Below, in pieces: positions 18,841 to 30,283 of a DNA stretch of 64,000 nucleotides. This DNA comes from Oceanimonas smirnovii ATCC BAA-899 (lineage in GTDB: Bacteria > Pseudomonadota > Gammaproteobacteria > Enterobacterales > Aeromonadaceae): NCBI RefSeq assembly GCF_000381965.1, contig NZ_KB908455.1, forward strand, positions 1-64,000. The letters run 5' to 3'. Under the pieces are notes generated by a model. It was not told the DNA's origin, made no database searches, and saw nothing but the letters and a program-made list of their open reading frames with translations. Every line of letters starts with the position of its first letter. Within the stretch, counting starts at the first letter, position 1. The translations under genes and the position numbers were made by a program.

Positions 18841-21228
18841 TCAATCCCTCAAGGAAGCATTAAACTCGTCGGAAACCGCCGAAACAATGCGGGCCACGGT
18901 GTCGGCGATTTCCTTTTCTTCCAACGTCCGTTGGGTATCCTGCAATACCAGACTGAGTGCCAGGCTTTTCTTGCCCTCTGCAATGCCCTGCCCTTGGTAT
19001 ACGTCAAACAAGTTTAATCCAACCAGCTGATTACCGCCAACTTTCCTAACCAAATCAAGGATATCGGCAGCAGCCAGGCTCTGATCGACAACCAGCGCAA
19101 GGTCGCGGCGGTTGGCCGGGAACCGGGACACAGCCACGGCATCAGGCACTTTGCGTTCCGTCAGCGCCGACAGCTCAATTTCAAACAGATAAACCTGTGA
19201 CTTGAGACCCAGTTTTTTCAGCAGGCTCGGGTGCAGAGCACCAAAGTGACCCACCGGCTGGCCGCCGCGCAGCAACTGCGCAGACTGCCCCGGATGCAGG
19301 GCAGATAAGTCGGTCCGCGCTACGCTGAAGGACAGTTCATCGGCAGACAGGGCCAGCAGGCTTTCCACATCACCCTTGAGATCAAAGAAGTCGGCAGCCT
19401 GGCTGCTCATGCTCCAGTGCTCGTCCACCACAGAGCCCAGCACCAGACCGGCCAGTACCGGTGTCTGACGTACGCCGTTTTCTGCGGTGTCATCAGGCAC
19501 AAACGTCAGGCCCTGTTCAAACAGGCGCAGGCGAGACTGCTGACGGTTCTGGTTGTAAACCGCAGCCTGTACCAGGCCCGGCCACAGCGATACCCGCATG
19601 GCAGACATGTCTGCAGCAATGGGGTTGGGCAGAATCATATGCCCGGCATTCGGGAACATCAGTTTTTGCTGTTCCGGATCCACAAAGCTGTAAGTAATGG
19701 CTTCCTGATAACCCAGGTCCACCAATGTATCCTTCAGCCGGTTCAGTGGCAGATGGGCTTCATGGTGAGAAGACATGGACAGGTCAGCTCTGGGAGCCAC
19801 ATCGGGAATATTGTTGTAGCCGTAAATACGGGCGACTTCTTCAACCAGATCTTCTTCAATGGCAATATCAAAGCGATAGCTGGGCACCACTACGCTCCAG
19901 CCATCGGCAGTTGCTGTCACCTGCAGCCCTAAACGAGTCAGCATTTCAGTGACCTGCTCAGCAGCAATATCAATGCCGATAAGCCTGTTCAGGCGGTCAT
20001 GACGGAGAGTGACAGTGGCGGCCTGAGGCAGCTTGTCTTCAGCAACGGCTTCAATCACAGGGCCGGCTTCACCACCACAAATGTCGAGCAGCAGCGCCGT
20101 GGCACGCTCCATCACCTTATGCTGCAGCTGATAGTCAACACCGCGCTCAAAACGGTGGGAAGAGTCAGTGTGCAGGCCATAGTTGCGGGCACGGCCGGTA
20201 ATGGCCAGCGGGCTGAAAAAGGCACATTCCAGCAATACGTCTTTGGTATTTTCGGTCACACCGGTGGCGTCGCCGCCAAAGATGCCGGCCATGGCCACGG
20301 GACGCTCGTTATCGGCAATGACCAGAGTATCGGCGTTCAGGGTCACTTCGTTACCGTCAAGCAGGGTCAGTTTTTCACCCTGCTCTGCCATGCGCACTTG
20401 AATACCGCCGTTCAGGGTATTCAGATCAAAGGCATGCATGGGCTGACCCCATTCCAGCAGCACAAAGTTGGTGATGTCCACCACGGGATCGATGCTGCGA
20501 ATGCCGCTGCGACGCAGTTTTTCCTGCATCCATAACGGCGTTGCCGCATTGACGTTAATGTTTCTCACTACCCTGCCCAGATAGCGCGGGCAGGCCTCGG
20601 GCGCGTGCAGCTGAATATCCAGCTGGTCGTCAATGCTGGCAGGCACGGCAGCAATTTCAGGCCAGTTAACGTCCTGATTATTGAGAACACCCACTTCCCG
20701 GGCCAGGCCCGCCATGCTCAGGCAGTCGGCGCGGTTGGGGGTCAGATCCACTTCAATGGTGACATCATTCAGGGCCAGATAGTCGCGCACATCGGTACCG
20801 ACGGGGGCACCAGCCGGCAGCTCGATAATGCCGTCGGACTCGATATCAATGCCCAGCTCACTGTAGGAACAGAGCATGCCGTGAGAGGGCTGACCACGCA
20901 GCTTGGCTTTTTTGATTTTAAAATCGCCGGGCAGCACGGCACCCACCACGGCCACCGCCACTTTCAGGCCCTGACGGCAGTTGGGCGCACCACAGACGAT
21001 GTCGAGCAGCTCGTCGCCGCCCACATTAATTTTGGTCACGCGCAGCTTGTCGGCGTCCGGGTGCTGACCGCATTCGATCACTTCGCCCACAACGACCTGG
21101 GAAAAATCACCGGCGACGGGCTCAATGCCGTCTACTTCCAGGCCGGCCATGGTAATTTGTTCGGCAAGGGCCTCATCGTTCAGACCGGTGTTGACCCATT
21201 CATCCAGCCATGATTTTGAAAACTTCAT
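18841..21228 (-). CDS. pheT: Phenylalanine--tRNA ligase beta subunit
   Basis: Beta subunit of the heterotetrameric enzyme that charges tRNA-Phe, 795 residues, full length. Domains in order are an N-terminal EMAP-like tRNA-binding fold ([22 protein letters not shown]), the B3/B4 editing region ([10 protein letters not shown]), the B5 domain ([17 protein letters not shown]), a synthetase-like core ([19 protein letters not shown]) and a C-terminal ferredoxin-fold anticodon-binding domain ([15 protein letters not shown]). It follows pheS by 15 bases. Confidence 0.98.
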   Translation of the reverse strand: MKFSKSWLDEWVNTGLNDEALAEQITMAGLEVDGIEPVAGDFSQVVVGEVIECGQHPDADKLRVTKINVGGDELLDIVCGAPNCRQGLKVAVAVVGAVLPGDFKIKKAKLRGQPSHGMLCSYSELGIDIESDGIIELPAGAPVGTDVRDYLALNDVTIEVDLTPNRADCLSMAGLAREVGVLNNQDVNWPEIAAVPASIDDQLDIQLHAPEACPRYLGRVVRNINVNAATPLWMQEKLRRSGIRSIDPVVDITNFVLLEWGQPMHAFDLNTLNGGIQVRMAEQGEKLTLLDGNEVTLNADTLVIADNERPVAMAGIFGGDATGVTENTKDVLLECAFFSPLAITGRARNYGLHTDSSHRFERGVDYQLQHKVMERATALLLDICGGEAGPVIEAVAEDKLPQAATVTLRHDRLNRLIGIDIAAEQVTEMLTRLGLQVTATADGWSVVVPSYRFDIAIEEDLVEEVARIYGYNNIPDVAPRADLSMSSHHEAHLPLNRLKDTLVDLGYQEAITYSFVDPEQQKLMFPNAGHMILPNPIAADMSAMRVSLWPGLVQAAVYNQNRQQSRLRLFEQGLTFVPDDTAENGVRQTPVLAGLVLGSVVDEHWSMSSQAADFFDLKGDVESLLALSADELSFSVARTDLSALHPGQSAQLLRGGQPVGHFGALHPSLLKKLGLKSQVYLFEIELSALTERKVPDAVAVSRFPANRRDLALVVDQSLAAADILDLVRKVGGNQLVGLNLFDVYQGQGIAEGKKSLALSLVLQDTQRTLEEKEIADTVARIVSAVSDEFNASLRD

Positions 21229-21243
21229 TATTGCTCCTGCCGC

Positions 21244-22380
<1,137 letters not shown>

Positions 22381-22737
22381 TTAAGCCAGGGCTTCTTTTG
22401 CTTTGGCAACCAAAGCAGTGAAGGTGGTTTTGTCGTGTACGGCAATGTCAGCCAGGATCTTGCGATCGATTTCAACAGAGGCCTTTTTCAGACCATTGAT
22501 GAAGCGGCTGTAAGACAGACCGTTCTGACGTGAAGCCGCGTTGATACGGGCAATCCACAGCTGACGGAACTGACGTTTTTTCTGACGACGGTCACGATAG
22601 GCGTACTGACCGGCTTTGGTTACTGCCTGTACCGCTACGCGATAAACGCGTGAACGGGCACCGTAATAACCTTTGGCCTGCTTCAGAATCTTCTTGTGAC
22701 GAGCGCGTGCAGTGACACCACGTTTAACTCTTGGCAT
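22381..22737 (-). CDS. rplT: 50S ribosomal protein L20
   Basis: A 118-residue, highly basic 23S rRNA-binding protein with the family pattern [32 protein letters not shown] and [17 protein letters not shown]. In E. coli L20 represses translation of rpmI-rplT; the same gene order here makes such feedback likely. Confidence 0.99.
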   Translation of the reverse strand: MPRVKRGVTARARHKKILKQAKGYYGARSRVYRVAVQAVTKAGQYAYRDRRQKKRQFRQLWIARINAASRQNGLSYSRFINGLKKASVEIDRKILADIAVHDKTTFTALVAKAKEALA

Positions 22738-22751
22738 TGTTCACTCTCCTC

Positions 22752-22949
22752 TTAAGCGGTAGGCAGCATGGATTTGATCTGGGCAACGTCAGACGCCGCT
22801 ACCAGACACTTACCGCGCAGCTGACGCTTACGCTTGGTGCTTTTCTTGGTGAGGATGTGACGCAGGTGGGACTGCTTGCGCTTAAAGCCACCAGAGCCGG
22901 TTTTCTTGAAGCGCTTGGCAGCGCCCTTGTTGGATTTCATCTTAGGCAT
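22752..22949 (-). CDS. rpmI: 50S ribosomal protein L35
   Basis: A 65-residue basic ribosomal protein starting [20 protein letters not shown] at 22949; the in-frame start at 22985 would add 12 residues foreign to the family. The end [19 protein letters not shown] is typical. It lies 14 bases upstream of rplT, with which it is co-translated in E. coli. Confidence 0.98.
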   Translation of the reverse strand: MPKMKSNKGAAKRFKKTGSGGFKRKQSHLRHILTKKSTKRKRQLRGKCLVAASDVAQIKSMLPTA

Positions 22950-23021
22950 GAAATACTCCGCATTGTTAATAACAACAACAGACAAGGTGAGCCGGACGAA
23001 ATGCCCGGCTACTTGCAGACC

Positions 23022-23564
23022 TTACTGTTTCTTTTTAGGGGCAAGCACCATCACTGCCTGGCGGCCTTCCAGCTTGGGAAAGGACTCAACCACGGCGAGT
23101 TCATCGAGTTCGGTCTTGATGCGGTTAAGCAGATCAAAACCCAGCTCCTGGTGCGCCATTTCACGACCGCGGAACCGCAGTGTGACTTTGGCTTTGTTGC
23201 CTTCTTCCAAAAAGCGAATCAGGTTGCGTAGCTTTACCTGATAGTCGCCTTCATCAGTACCGGGACGGAATTTAACTTCCTTCACCTGGATTTGTTTCTG
23301 TTTTTTCTTCTGTTCCTTGGTCGCTTTACTTTTTTCGTAAAGGAACTTGCCGTAGTCCATGATACGGCAAACAGGGGGTTCGGCATTGGGACTGATTTCT
23401 ACCAGATCGACGCCCGCCTCGCTGGCAGCGCTCAGTGCCTCATTGATGGACACGACCCCCAATGCTTCACCTTCCAGGCCGACCAGACGAACTTCTTTCA
23501 GTCGGATTTCTTCATTCAGTCGATTACGGGGAGCGGGCTTGCCCCCTTTTTTGGCGCCTTTTAT
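23022..23564 (-). CDS. infC: Translation initiation factor IF-3, predicted AUA start
   Basis: IF-3 binds the 30S subunit and rejects non-standard initiation. The reading frame continues upstream of the first standard start codon (TTG at 23462) through [20 protein letters not shown], the conserved IF-3 N-terminus, to an ATA codon at 23564 preceded by GGAGG with 7-base spacing. This start gives 180 residues, the same as E. coli IF-3, with the conserved KG after the start. AUU is the usual infC start and underlies autoregulation by start-codon discrimination; AUA would serve the same purpose. The ATA overlaps the thrS stop as ATAA. Other landmarks are [20 protein letters not shown] and [12 protein letters not shown]. 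Confidence 0.93.
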   Translation of the reverse strand: MKGAKKGGKPAPRNRLNEEIRLKEVRLVGLEGEALGVVSINEALSAASEAGVDLVEISPNAEPPVCRIMDYGKFLYEKSKATKEQKKKQKQIQVKEVKFRPGTDEGDYQVKLRNLIRFLEEGNKAKVTLRFRGREMAHQELGFDLLNRIKTELDELAVVESFPKLEGRQAVMVLAPKKKQ

Positions 23565-25495
23565 AACCTATCCTCCACTGTTTTCTTTCCGCGGGTCTGA
23601 ACCTCTTCCTTGATGAGAGCAATCAGTTCCTCAACATCAAAGGTTCCCAGATCCTGACCTTTTCGGGTACGAACCGCTACCTTGCCGGCGTCGACTTCTT
23701 TGTCGCCGCATACCAGCATGAAAGGTACCCGCTTAAGAGTATGCTCGCGGATTTTAAAGCCAATCTTCTCATTTCTCAAGTCTGCCTTGGCCCGAATACC
23801 GATATTATTCAGTGACTCGACCAGGTTTTTGGCATAGTCAGCCTGATTATCGGTAATATTCAGCACCACCGCCTGGGTAGGAGCCAGCCAGGTCGGGAAC
23901 AGACCGGCATACTCTTCAATAAGAATACCGATAAAGCGCTCGATAGACCCCAGAATAGCGCGGTGGATCATTACCGGCACATGGCGCTCGTTGTCTTCAC
24001 CGACATAACTGGCACCCAGACGGCCCGGCAGCGCGAAATCAAGCTGTACCGTACCACATTGCCAGGCACGATTCAGGCAGTCGTGCAAAGTAAATTCAAT
24101 TTTAGGACCGTAAAAGGCCCCCTCGCCCGGCTGCAGCTCGTATTCGATACCATTGCTTTTGAGGGCTTCTTCCAGAGCCAGTTCGGCCTTGTCCCAGATC
24201 TCGTCGCTGCCGATGCGTTGTTCTGGACGGGTAGACAGCTTGACGGCGATGTTACTGAAACCAAAGGTTTCATAGGTGTCATATACCATTCTGATGCAGG
24301 CAGACACTTCGCTCTGAATTTGATCTTCGGTACAGAAGACATGAGCATCGTCCTGAGTAAAGCCCCGTACCCGCATCAGACCGTGCAGGGCACCGCTCGG
24401 CTCGTTGCGATGGCAACAGCCGAACTCAGCCATGCGCAGCGGCAGATCACGGTAGGACTTGAGTCCCTGATTGAAGATCTGCACATGACCCGGGCAGTTC
24501 ATAGGCTTGATGGCATAGTCCCGGCTCTCGGAGTGGGTGGTAAACATGTGATCAGCATATTTATCCCAGTGGCCGGACTTTTCCCACAGCACTCTGTCCA
24601 TCATGAAGGGGCCTTTTACCTCTTCATATTTATATTCGCGCAGCTTGTCCCGCACAAAGGTTTCCAGCTCACGGAAGATGGTCCAGCCGTCGTTGTGCCA
24701 GAACACCATGCCCGGCGCTTCTTCCTGCATGTGGTAAAGATCGAGTTGCTTGCCAATTTTGCGGTGATCCCGCTTGGCGGCTTCTTCCAGCTGCACCAGA
24801 TAGGACTTGAGCGCTTTCTTGTCGGCCCAGGCTGTGCCGTAAATGCGCTGCAGCATTTTGTTTTTGGAGTCGCCACGCCAGTAGGCACCGGAGACCTTCT
24901 GCAATTTAAAGTGCTGGCAGAAACGCATGTTGGGCACATGCGGGCCGCGACACATGTCGATATATTCTTCGTGATGATACAGACCCGGCTTGTCATCCTG
25001 GCTCACGTTCTGATCCAGAATTTCAATTTTGTACGACTCATGCCGACGGGCAAAGGTATCCCGCGCTTCCTGCCAGCTGACCTTTTTCTTGATCACCGCA
25101 TATTCGGTCTTGGCCAGTTCCAGCATGCGGGTCTCGATTTTCTGAATATCTTCCTCGGTGAGGGTATGTTCAAGATCCACATCATAATAGAAGCCGTTTT
25201 CAATGACAGGGCCAATGGCCATGCGGGTTTGCGGCCACAGCTGCTTGATGGCGTGACCCAGCAGGTGAGCACAGGAGTGACGGATAATTTCCAGTCCTTC
25301 CTGATCCCTGGCGGTGATAATGGACAGGCTGGCATCCTGGCTGATGAGGTCGCAGGCATCTGCCAGCTCGCCGTTAATACGGCCGGCAATGCAGGCCTTG
25401 GCCAGGCCCGGACCTATATCCTGAGCCACATCCATAATGGAAACGGGATTGTCGAAATGGCGTTGACTGCCATCGGGAAGAGTAATTGTCGGCAT
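23561..25495 (-). CDS. thrS: Threonine--tRNA ligase
   Basis: Class II synthetase, 644 residues. An N-terminal TGS domain ([15 protein letters not shown]) precedes the editing domain with the zinc-like HxxxH motif ([12 protein letters not shown], near residues 73-77). The catalytic core contains [20 protein letters not shown] and [17 protein letters not shown], followed by the anticodon-binding C-terminus ([20 protein letters not shown]). It is the first gene of the translation operon and overlaps infC by four bases. Confidence 0.98.
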   Translation of the reverse strand: MPTITLPDGSQRHFDNPVSIMDVAQDIGPGLAKACIAGRINGELADACDLISQDASLSIITARDQEGLEIIRHSCAHLLGHAIKQLWPQTRMAIGPVIENGFYYDVDLEHTLTEEDIQKIETRMLELAKTEYAVIKKKVSWQEARDTFARRHESYKIEILDQNVSQDDKPGLYHHEEYIDMCRGPHVPNMRFCQHFKLQKVSGAYWRGDSKNKMLQRIYGTAWADKKALKSYLVQLEEAAKRDHRKIGKQLDLYHMQEEAPGMVFWHNDGWTIFRELETFVRDKLREYKYEEVKGPFMMDRVLWEKSGHWDKYADHMFTTHSESRDYAIKPMNCPGHVQIFNQGLKSYRDLPLRMAEFGCCHRNEPSGALHGLMRVRGFTQDDAHVFCTEDQIQSEVSACIRMVYDTYETFGFSNIAVKLSTRPEQRIGSDEIWDKAELALEEALKSNGIEYELQPGEGAFYGPKIEFTLHDCLNRAWQCGTVQLDFALPGRLGASYVGEDNERHVPVMIHRAILGSIERFIGILIEEYAGLFPTWLAPTQAVVLNITDNQADYAKNLVESLNNIGIRAKADLRNEKIGFKIREHTLKRVPFMLVCGDKEVDAGKVAVRTRKGQDLGTFDVEELIALIKEEVQTRGKKTVEDRL

Positions 25496-25685
25496 GAAAG
25501 GTCCTTAACAGTGGTGCACCCTACCAAAGCGCACATGTATGTAATGAAAAGAATGATAATTCACGACAGAGCCCCGACCATCTGGCGTTACTCGGCCAGC
25601 CTGGCACGCTTGAGTGTGATACCGCGGCACAGGTCGGGAAGCGCAAAGACTATCAGAAATCACACTTCATCGCCACGGACCATGG

Positions 25686-26129
25686 TTAATCTTCGGACCC
25701 GTTTTCTACCCGTAATTTCAGCTGAATAAAGCGGCTGTGCGGAATATAGAGTAATTCAGCCACTTGCCGGACTATGCCTTCTTCCTGCGGATCCAGCACA
25801 CCGTCTGTCATGGCCATTTGCCACAGGGCGGACAAAATGGCTTCCCGCCGTTCAATGGCCAGGGTTTTCAGATGTTGCGTAAACTCATACAAGGATACCG
25901 CTTCTTCCTGGTGCGCCCTGCCCTGTTGCAGCCACTGGTGCACTTCATGGGGGGCATGACCAAACAGTCTTGCCAGCAACTGTTCCAGACGCTGGTGTTC
26001 GGCCTCACTGGCCACGCCGTCTGCCAGCATGACCTCACTTAACAGGGCGGCTACCGCCACTTCTTCCTGCAAGGCGGGGGTATCGTGTTCGGGGGTAGAA
26101 TTCAGCCATTGCTTGATGCGTTCTATCAT
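25686..26129 (-). CDS. TerB-like protein
   Basis: A 147-residue helical, acidic protein with the TerB-type pattern: two halves each containing an acidic loop, MLADGVASEAEHQRL and MAMTDGVLDPQEEGIVRQVAELL. Such stand-alone TerB-like proteins (COG4103 type, from memory) are cytoplasmic and of unknown function, and tellurite resistance should not be inferred from the name. It is divergent from the fructosamine kinase-like gene. ATG at 26129. Confidence 0.85.
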   Translation of the reverse strand: MIERIKQWLNSTPEHDTPALQEEVAVAALLSEVMLADGVASEAEHQRLEQLLARLFGHAPHEVHQWLQQGRAHQEEAVSLYEFTQHLKTLAIERREAILSALWQMAMTDGVLDPQEEGIVRQVAELLYIPHSRFIQLKLRVENGSED

Positions 26130-26216
26130 GCTTTTTCCTTTTCGGTTAAGTCACTGAAGGCAACCGCTTTTAGCCTATACTGGTGGCAAAACCTGCGTTA
26201 CCGGAGTGAACAGTCT

Positions 26217-27092
26217 ATGTGGCCAGCCATTGCCAGTCAGATAAGCGATGCCATTAATGCCGAGTTTCATGTGAGTGAACGCTCGCCTTTGGGTGGCGGT
26301 GAAATCAATCAGGCTTACCGCGTCAGCGATGGCCAGCATATATTCTTTGTTAAACTAAATGACCGTGCAGCGCTGGATATGTTCCGTGCCGAATGGACTG
26401 CCCTTGAGCATCTGCTTAATACGCAGACACTCAGAGTGCCCCGCCCCGTTTGCTGCGGGACTACGGTTAACAGCAGTTTTATCGTGCTGGAGTATCTGCG
26501 TCTGGGGCAGGCACAGGATCAGGACTGGCATATGCTGGGGCGGCAGCTGGCTCATTTGCATCAGGGCAGTACTCAGTCCATGTATGGCTGGGACGAAGAC
26601 AACTTTATCGGCACCACAGTGCAGCCCAATGCCTGGCATAAAAAGTGGGCGACCTTTTTTGCCGAACAACGTGTTGGCTGGCAGCTGCAGCTTCTGGAAG
26701 AGCAAGGCATTCGTTTTGGTGATATTGAAGAGATAACCGGTGCCATCAAAAACCGGCTGGCAGGACATCAGCCCGAGGCCTGCCTGTTGCATGGCGATTT
26801 ATGGCGTGGCAACCTCGGATTTTATCAGCGTCAGGGAGTGATTTTTGACCCTGCCAGTTATTTTGGTGACAGAGAAGCAGATATCGCCATGACAGAGCTG
26901 TTCGGCCAGTTTCCTCAGGCTTTTTACCAGGGCTATGATGCCGTCTGGCCTCGTGATGATGGTTACTGGCAGCGGCGGGAAATTTATAATCTCTATCACC
27001 TGCTTAATCACATAAACCTGTTTGGTGAAGCCTATATCAAGCAAGCCAAACTGAGTTTGAGCAATATTATTGCCAGCCAGGAGATATCATGA
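26217..27092 (+). CDS. Fructosamine kinase family protein
   Basis: A 291-residue protein of the fructosamine-3-kinase/ketosamine kinase family, which phosphorylates sugar adducts on lysines as a deglycation step. Landmarks are the glycine-rich LGGGEINQAYRVSDG, the Lys in IFFVKLND, the catalytic-loop HGDLWRGNLGF and the metal-binding FDPASYFGDREADIAMTELF. The ATG at 26217 gives the usual N-terminus. Its 3' end overlaps folM by four bases, so the two are probably co-translated. Substrate is not predictable from sequence. Confidence 0.93.
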   Translation: MWPAIASQISDAINAEFHVSERSPLGGGEINQAYRVSDGQHIFFVKLNDRAALDMFRAEWTALEHLLNTQTLRVPRPVCCGTTVNSSFIVLEYLRLGQAQDQDWHMLGRQLAHLHQGSTQSMYGWDEDNFIGTTVQPNAWHKKWATFFAEQRVGWQLQLLEEQGIRFGDIEEITGAIKNRLAGHQPEACLLHGDLWRGNLGFYQRQGVIFDPASYFGDREADIAMTELFGQFPQAFYQGYDAVWPRDDGYWQRREIYNLYHLLNHINLFGEAYIKQAKLSLSNIIASQEIS

Positions 27093-27832
27093 CCCAAGTG
27101 GCCTTGATCACCGGTGCCGCCAGACGCATTGGTGCTGACATCAGCCGAATGCTGCACCGGCAAGGAATGAACCTGATAGTGCATTACCATCACAGTGAGC
27201 ATGAGGCCCGGGTATTGGCAGAAGAGCTGAACCGGCTCCGCGCGGGCAGCGTAAAGCTGCTGCAGCAGGATCTGACCGATTTGAATGCCATTAATGCCAT
27301 GGCCGACAGCGCCATGGGATGCTTCGGCCATGTCAGTGCACTGATTAACAATGCCTCTGCCTTTTATCCCACCCGTTTTGGCAACATTACTCCGGCTCAC
27401 TGGCTGGAACTCTCTGCCACCAATGCGGCAGCGCCACTGTTGCTGAGCCAGGCGCTGCTGCCGTCACTCAGACAGGAGCGCGGCAGCATAGTGAATTTGC
27501 TTGATATACACGCGGCCAACGGTCTGAAAGACCACCTGCCCTACAGCATGGCCAAAAATGCGCTGGTCACCCTGACCCGGGCACTGGCTGCCGAGCTGGC
27601 TCCGCAGGTGCGGGTTAACGGTATTGCACCGGGTCCTATTCTCTGGCCTGAACATGAACTTGATAACGAACAAAAGCAGCGAGTACTGGATTCAGTGCCC
27701 ATGGGGCGGCTGGGCACGCCGTCTGAAATTGCTGACACAGTCCGGTTTTTACTTCAGGGGCCGGCCTACCTGACCGGCCAGATTATTGCCATTGATGGTG
27801 GTCGCTCCTGCCAGAGCCTGCCGGAAGCCTGA
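27089..27832 (+). CDS. folM: Pteridine reductase / dihydromonapterin reductase (SDR)
   Basis: A 247-residue short-chain dehydrogenase. The cofactor loop TGAARRIG is the variant typical of pteridine reductases rather than the usual TGxxxGIG, followed by NNASAF and the catalytic Tyr-Lys pair in YSMAKNAL. The C-terminal part has NGIAPGPILWPE and LTGQIIAIDGGRS. It probably reduces dihydromonapterin or dihydrofolate with NADPH. It overlaps the upstream kinase gene and precedes the CPXCG gene by 16 bases. Confidence 0.87.
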   Translation: MTQVALITGAARRIGADISRMLHRQGMNLIVHYHHSEHEARVLAEELNRLRAGSVKLLQQDLTDLNAINAMADSAMGCFGHVSALINNASAFYPTRFGNITPAHWLELSATNAAAPLLLSQALLPSLRQERGSIVNLLDIHAANGLKDHLPYSMAKNALVTLTRALAAELAPQVRVNGIAPGPILWPEHELDNEQKQRVLDSVPMGRLGTPSEIADTVRFLLQGPAYLTGQIIAIDGGRSCQSLPEA

Positions 27833-27848
27833 TTATCGGGAGATTTCT

Positions 27849-28052
27849 ATGCGTGATTATTTTGAACGGAATATTGTCTGCCCTCATTGCGGTCATCACA
27901 CCCGCATTGAGGTAGATGCCAGCGCCGGTGATCAGGATTATTACGAAGATTGCCAGGCCTGTTGCAATCCCATGCATTTACGCGTGGTGCGAAACGAGAT
28001 CAGTGATGAGGTTGAAGTCAGCGTTGATGCTGATGATGAGCAGTATTTTTAA
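27849..28052 (+). CDS. CPXCG motif-containing Cys-rich protein
   Basis: A 67-residue protein with CPHCGHHTRIEVDAS and CQACCNPMHLRVV, two Cys pairs that probably bind zinc, and an acidic C-terminus (VDADDEQYF). It matches the CPXCG family of small proteins of unknown function. The ATG at 27849 has GGGAG upstream. It lies downstream of folM and may be part of that operon. Confidence 0.9.
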   Translation: MRDYFERNIVCPHCGHHTRIEVDASAGDQDYYEDCQACCNPMHLRVVRNEISDEVEVSVDADDEQYF

Positions 28053-28085
28053 ACAGCCTCAATTGTATGTTGGCATAACTTTATC

Positions 28086-28114
28086 AAATTAAAAATACCG
28101 GGCTTGCCCGGTAT
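28086..28114 (-). terminator. Terminator after ribE
   Basis: ATACCGGG-CAAG-CCCGGTAT on the minus strand is followed by TTTTTAATTT. It lies between two convergent genes and can act on plus only weakly. Confidence 0.85.
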
Positions 28115-28124
28115 CATTCGCCTG

Positions 28125-28733
28125 TTATTCACGGCTGCTCAGTACCCGCTCAACCGTGTCCACTATCGCCTGAGTCTGCGGATCAATCTCAATATTGGCA
28201 CGATAGCCGGGCTGCACCCGGCCCAGGTTAGTGCGGGCCAGCGTTTCTGGAATAAGGTGCACCAGAAAATGACTGCCGGTGACGTCGCCCAATGTCAGAC
28301 TGATGCCATCAATGCCAATATAGCCCTTGGTAAACAGATATTTCCCAAGCCCCCCGGGTACGGCAAAGCGCAGTGTGGTGTTGGTCTCGGTTTCAGTGCG
28401 CTCCAGCAGCTCGCTCATGGCGATAATGTGGCCCGACATGGCATGGCCGCCAATATCATCGCCAAAACGGGCCGCCCGCTCCAGGTTCACCTTGTCACCT
28501 GCATTTAATCCCCCCAGGTTAGTCACTCTCAGGGTTTCCTGCATCAGGTCAAAGCTGACCTTGTCCTCCTCAATGGCAGTGACGGTAAGACAGCAACCAT
28601 TGTGAGCCACAGAGGCACCCAGCTCCAGGCCGGGCAACAGCTCATCCGGCATGGCCAGCACGTGAGTTTGAAAGTCCGCTTTTTTGATAATATTCAGCAG
28701 GGTACCCTGCCCCTGAACAATTCCGGTAAACAT
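28125..28733 (-). CDS. ribE: Riboflavin synthase alpha subunit
   Basis: Converts two molecules of 6,7-dimethyl-8-ribityllumazine to riboflavin. The 202 residues (start MFTGIVQGQG at 28733) comprise two homologous lumazine-binding halves: GASVAHNGCCLTVT in the first and KGYIGIDGISLTLG in the second. An in-frame start at 28751 adds six residues and is unlikely given the invariant MFTGI start. It is divergent from norM, the arrangement also known in E. coli. Confidence 0.97.
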   Translation of the reverse strand: MFTGIVQGQGTLLNIIKKADFQTHVLAMPDELLPGLELGASVAHNGCCLTVTAIEEDKVSFDLMQETLRVTNLGGLNAGDKVNLERAARFGDDIGGHAMSGHIIAMSELLERTETETNTTLRFAVPGGLGKYLFTKGYIGIDGISLTLGDVTGSHFLVHLIPETLARTNLGRVQPGYRANIEIDPQTQAIVDTVERVLSSRE

Positions 28734-28894
28734 CGCGTTAATCCATAGCAAAACAGTGAAAAATAATGGGAAAAAACAGTGTTAACGGTTATATTTCCGG
28801 CATCAGGGCCAATATAACCCCGTCCTAACTCTGCTTTATCCCATTTCGCTTTTCGGCAGGCGTTTGCCGATTGCGGCTTTCAGGTGAGAAAACC

Positions 28895-30283
28895 ATGTCA
28901 TTCTCTGCATATTTCACAGAAACGCGCCATTTGCTGCGTTTGTGTGGTCCCATTCTGGTGGCTCAGGTAGCACAAACCACCATGAGCTTTGTTGACACCG
29001 TCATGGCCGGCCAGATCAGTGCCACCGATATGGCCGCCGTGGCTGTGGCCACCAGCTTCTGGCTGCCCATTATTTTGCTGGTACAGGGAGTCGTGATGGC
29101 ACTCACTCCCATTATTTCTCAGCTTAACGGAGCCCGCCGGCACCATGAAGTGGCCGGCGCTGTGCATCAGGGCTTCTGGCTTACCCTGATGGTGATCGTT
29201 CCTGCCTCGCTGGCACTGTATTTCTCCCCCATGATACTGCACTGGATGGATGTGGAGCCATTGCTGGCAGAAAAAACCACCGGCTATCTGCACGGTATTC
29301 TCTGGGGCATGCCCGCCTATGCACTTTATCAGGTGCTGCGCAATTTCAGTGAAGGCCTGTCACATACACGCCCTACCATGGTCATTGGTTTTATCGGACT
29401 GGCTATTAACGTCCCCGCCAACTACATATTGATCCACGGTAAACTGGGCTTTCCCCAGCTCGGAGGTGTGGGTTGTGGCTATGCCTCTGCACTGGTGTTC
29501 TGGGCCATGCTGGTGGCCATGATTATTTACACCAAACGCTCTGCCTTACTCAACCATTTTGCAGTGTTTGCCAATATCACGGCTCCCGACATGGCTCGCA
29601 TCGGACGAATTTTCCGGCTGGGTTTTCCTATTGCCATGGCCATTTTCTGTGAAGTCACCCTGTTTACCGTGGTCGCGCTGTTGCTGGCTCCGCTGGGAGC
29701 CGATGTAGTGGCCGGTCATCAGGTCGCCATCAACTTCTCCAGCATTATTTTTATGCTGCCACTCAGCCTTGGCATGGCACTGACCATACGGGTGGGTCAC
29801 AGCCTGGGAGAAAATCAGGCTGACCAGGCCAGAATTGCCAGCTTGACCGGTATTGGATTTGGTGCACTGGCGGCCGTGTTTACCGGTCTGGCCACCGCCC
29901 TCGCCCGTTATCAGATCAGCGGCATTTATACTGATAACAGCTTTGTGCTGGAGCTGGCCGCCAGCCTGTTGCTGCTGGCATCACTTTATCAGATTTCCGA
30001 CTCGGTGCAGGTGATTACCGCAGCGGCATTGCGCGGTTATAAAGACACAAAAGTAATTTTTTATATTACGCTGTTCTCATACTGGTGCTGCGGTCTGCCC
30101 GTGGGCATGGTGCTGGGGCTGACCGACTGGATAGTTCCTGCCATGGGTCCGCACGGCTTCTGGATTGGTTTTCTGGTAGGCTTGACCATAGCGGCGTTCT
30201 TACTGATATGGCGGTTACGCAGAATTTATGAACAGGTTCATCATCGCGACAGTGCTGGTTTGCCTTTGGTTGACGGGCTGTAA
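28895..30283 (+). CDS. norM: MATE-family multidrug efflux protein NorM
   Basis: A 462-residue inner-membrane antiporter with about 12 helices in two homologous halves. Typical segments are VAQVAQTTMSFVDTVMAGQ, AVAVATSFWLPIILLVQGV, and LNGARRHHEVAG. NorM proteins export fluoroquinolones and cationic dyes using sodium or proton gradients. I chose the ATG at 28895 after an AGGTGAG site. Its end overlaps the next gene by 56 bases. Confidence 0.95.
   Translation: MSFSAYFTETRHLLRLCGPILVAQVAQTTMSFVDTVMAGQISATDMAAVAVATSFWLPIILLVQGVVMALTPIISQLNGARRHHEVAGAVHQGFWLTLMVIVPASLALYFSPMILHWMDVEPLLAEKTTGYLHGILWGMPAYALYQVLRNFSEGLSHTRPTMVIGFIGLAINVPANYILIHGKLGFPQLGGVGCGYASALVFWAMLVAMIIYTKRSALLNHFAVFANITAPDMARIGRIFRLGFPIAMAIFCEVTLFTVVALLLAPLGADVVAGHQVAINFSSIIFMLPLSLGMALTIRVGHSLGENQADQARIASLTGIGFGALAAVFTGLATALARYQISGIYTDNSFVLELAASLLLLASLYQISDSVQVITAAALRGYKDTKVIFYITLFSYWCCGLPVGMVLGLTDWIVPAMGPHGFWIGFLVGLTIAAFLLIWRLRRIYEQVHHRDSAGLPLVDGL

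Noticed and set aside
23963..25729. 588-codon plus-strand frame opposite thrS
   Set aside because: It mirrors thrS, whose protein is unmistakable; the frame is a by-product of codon bias and has no ribosome site or recognisable domain.
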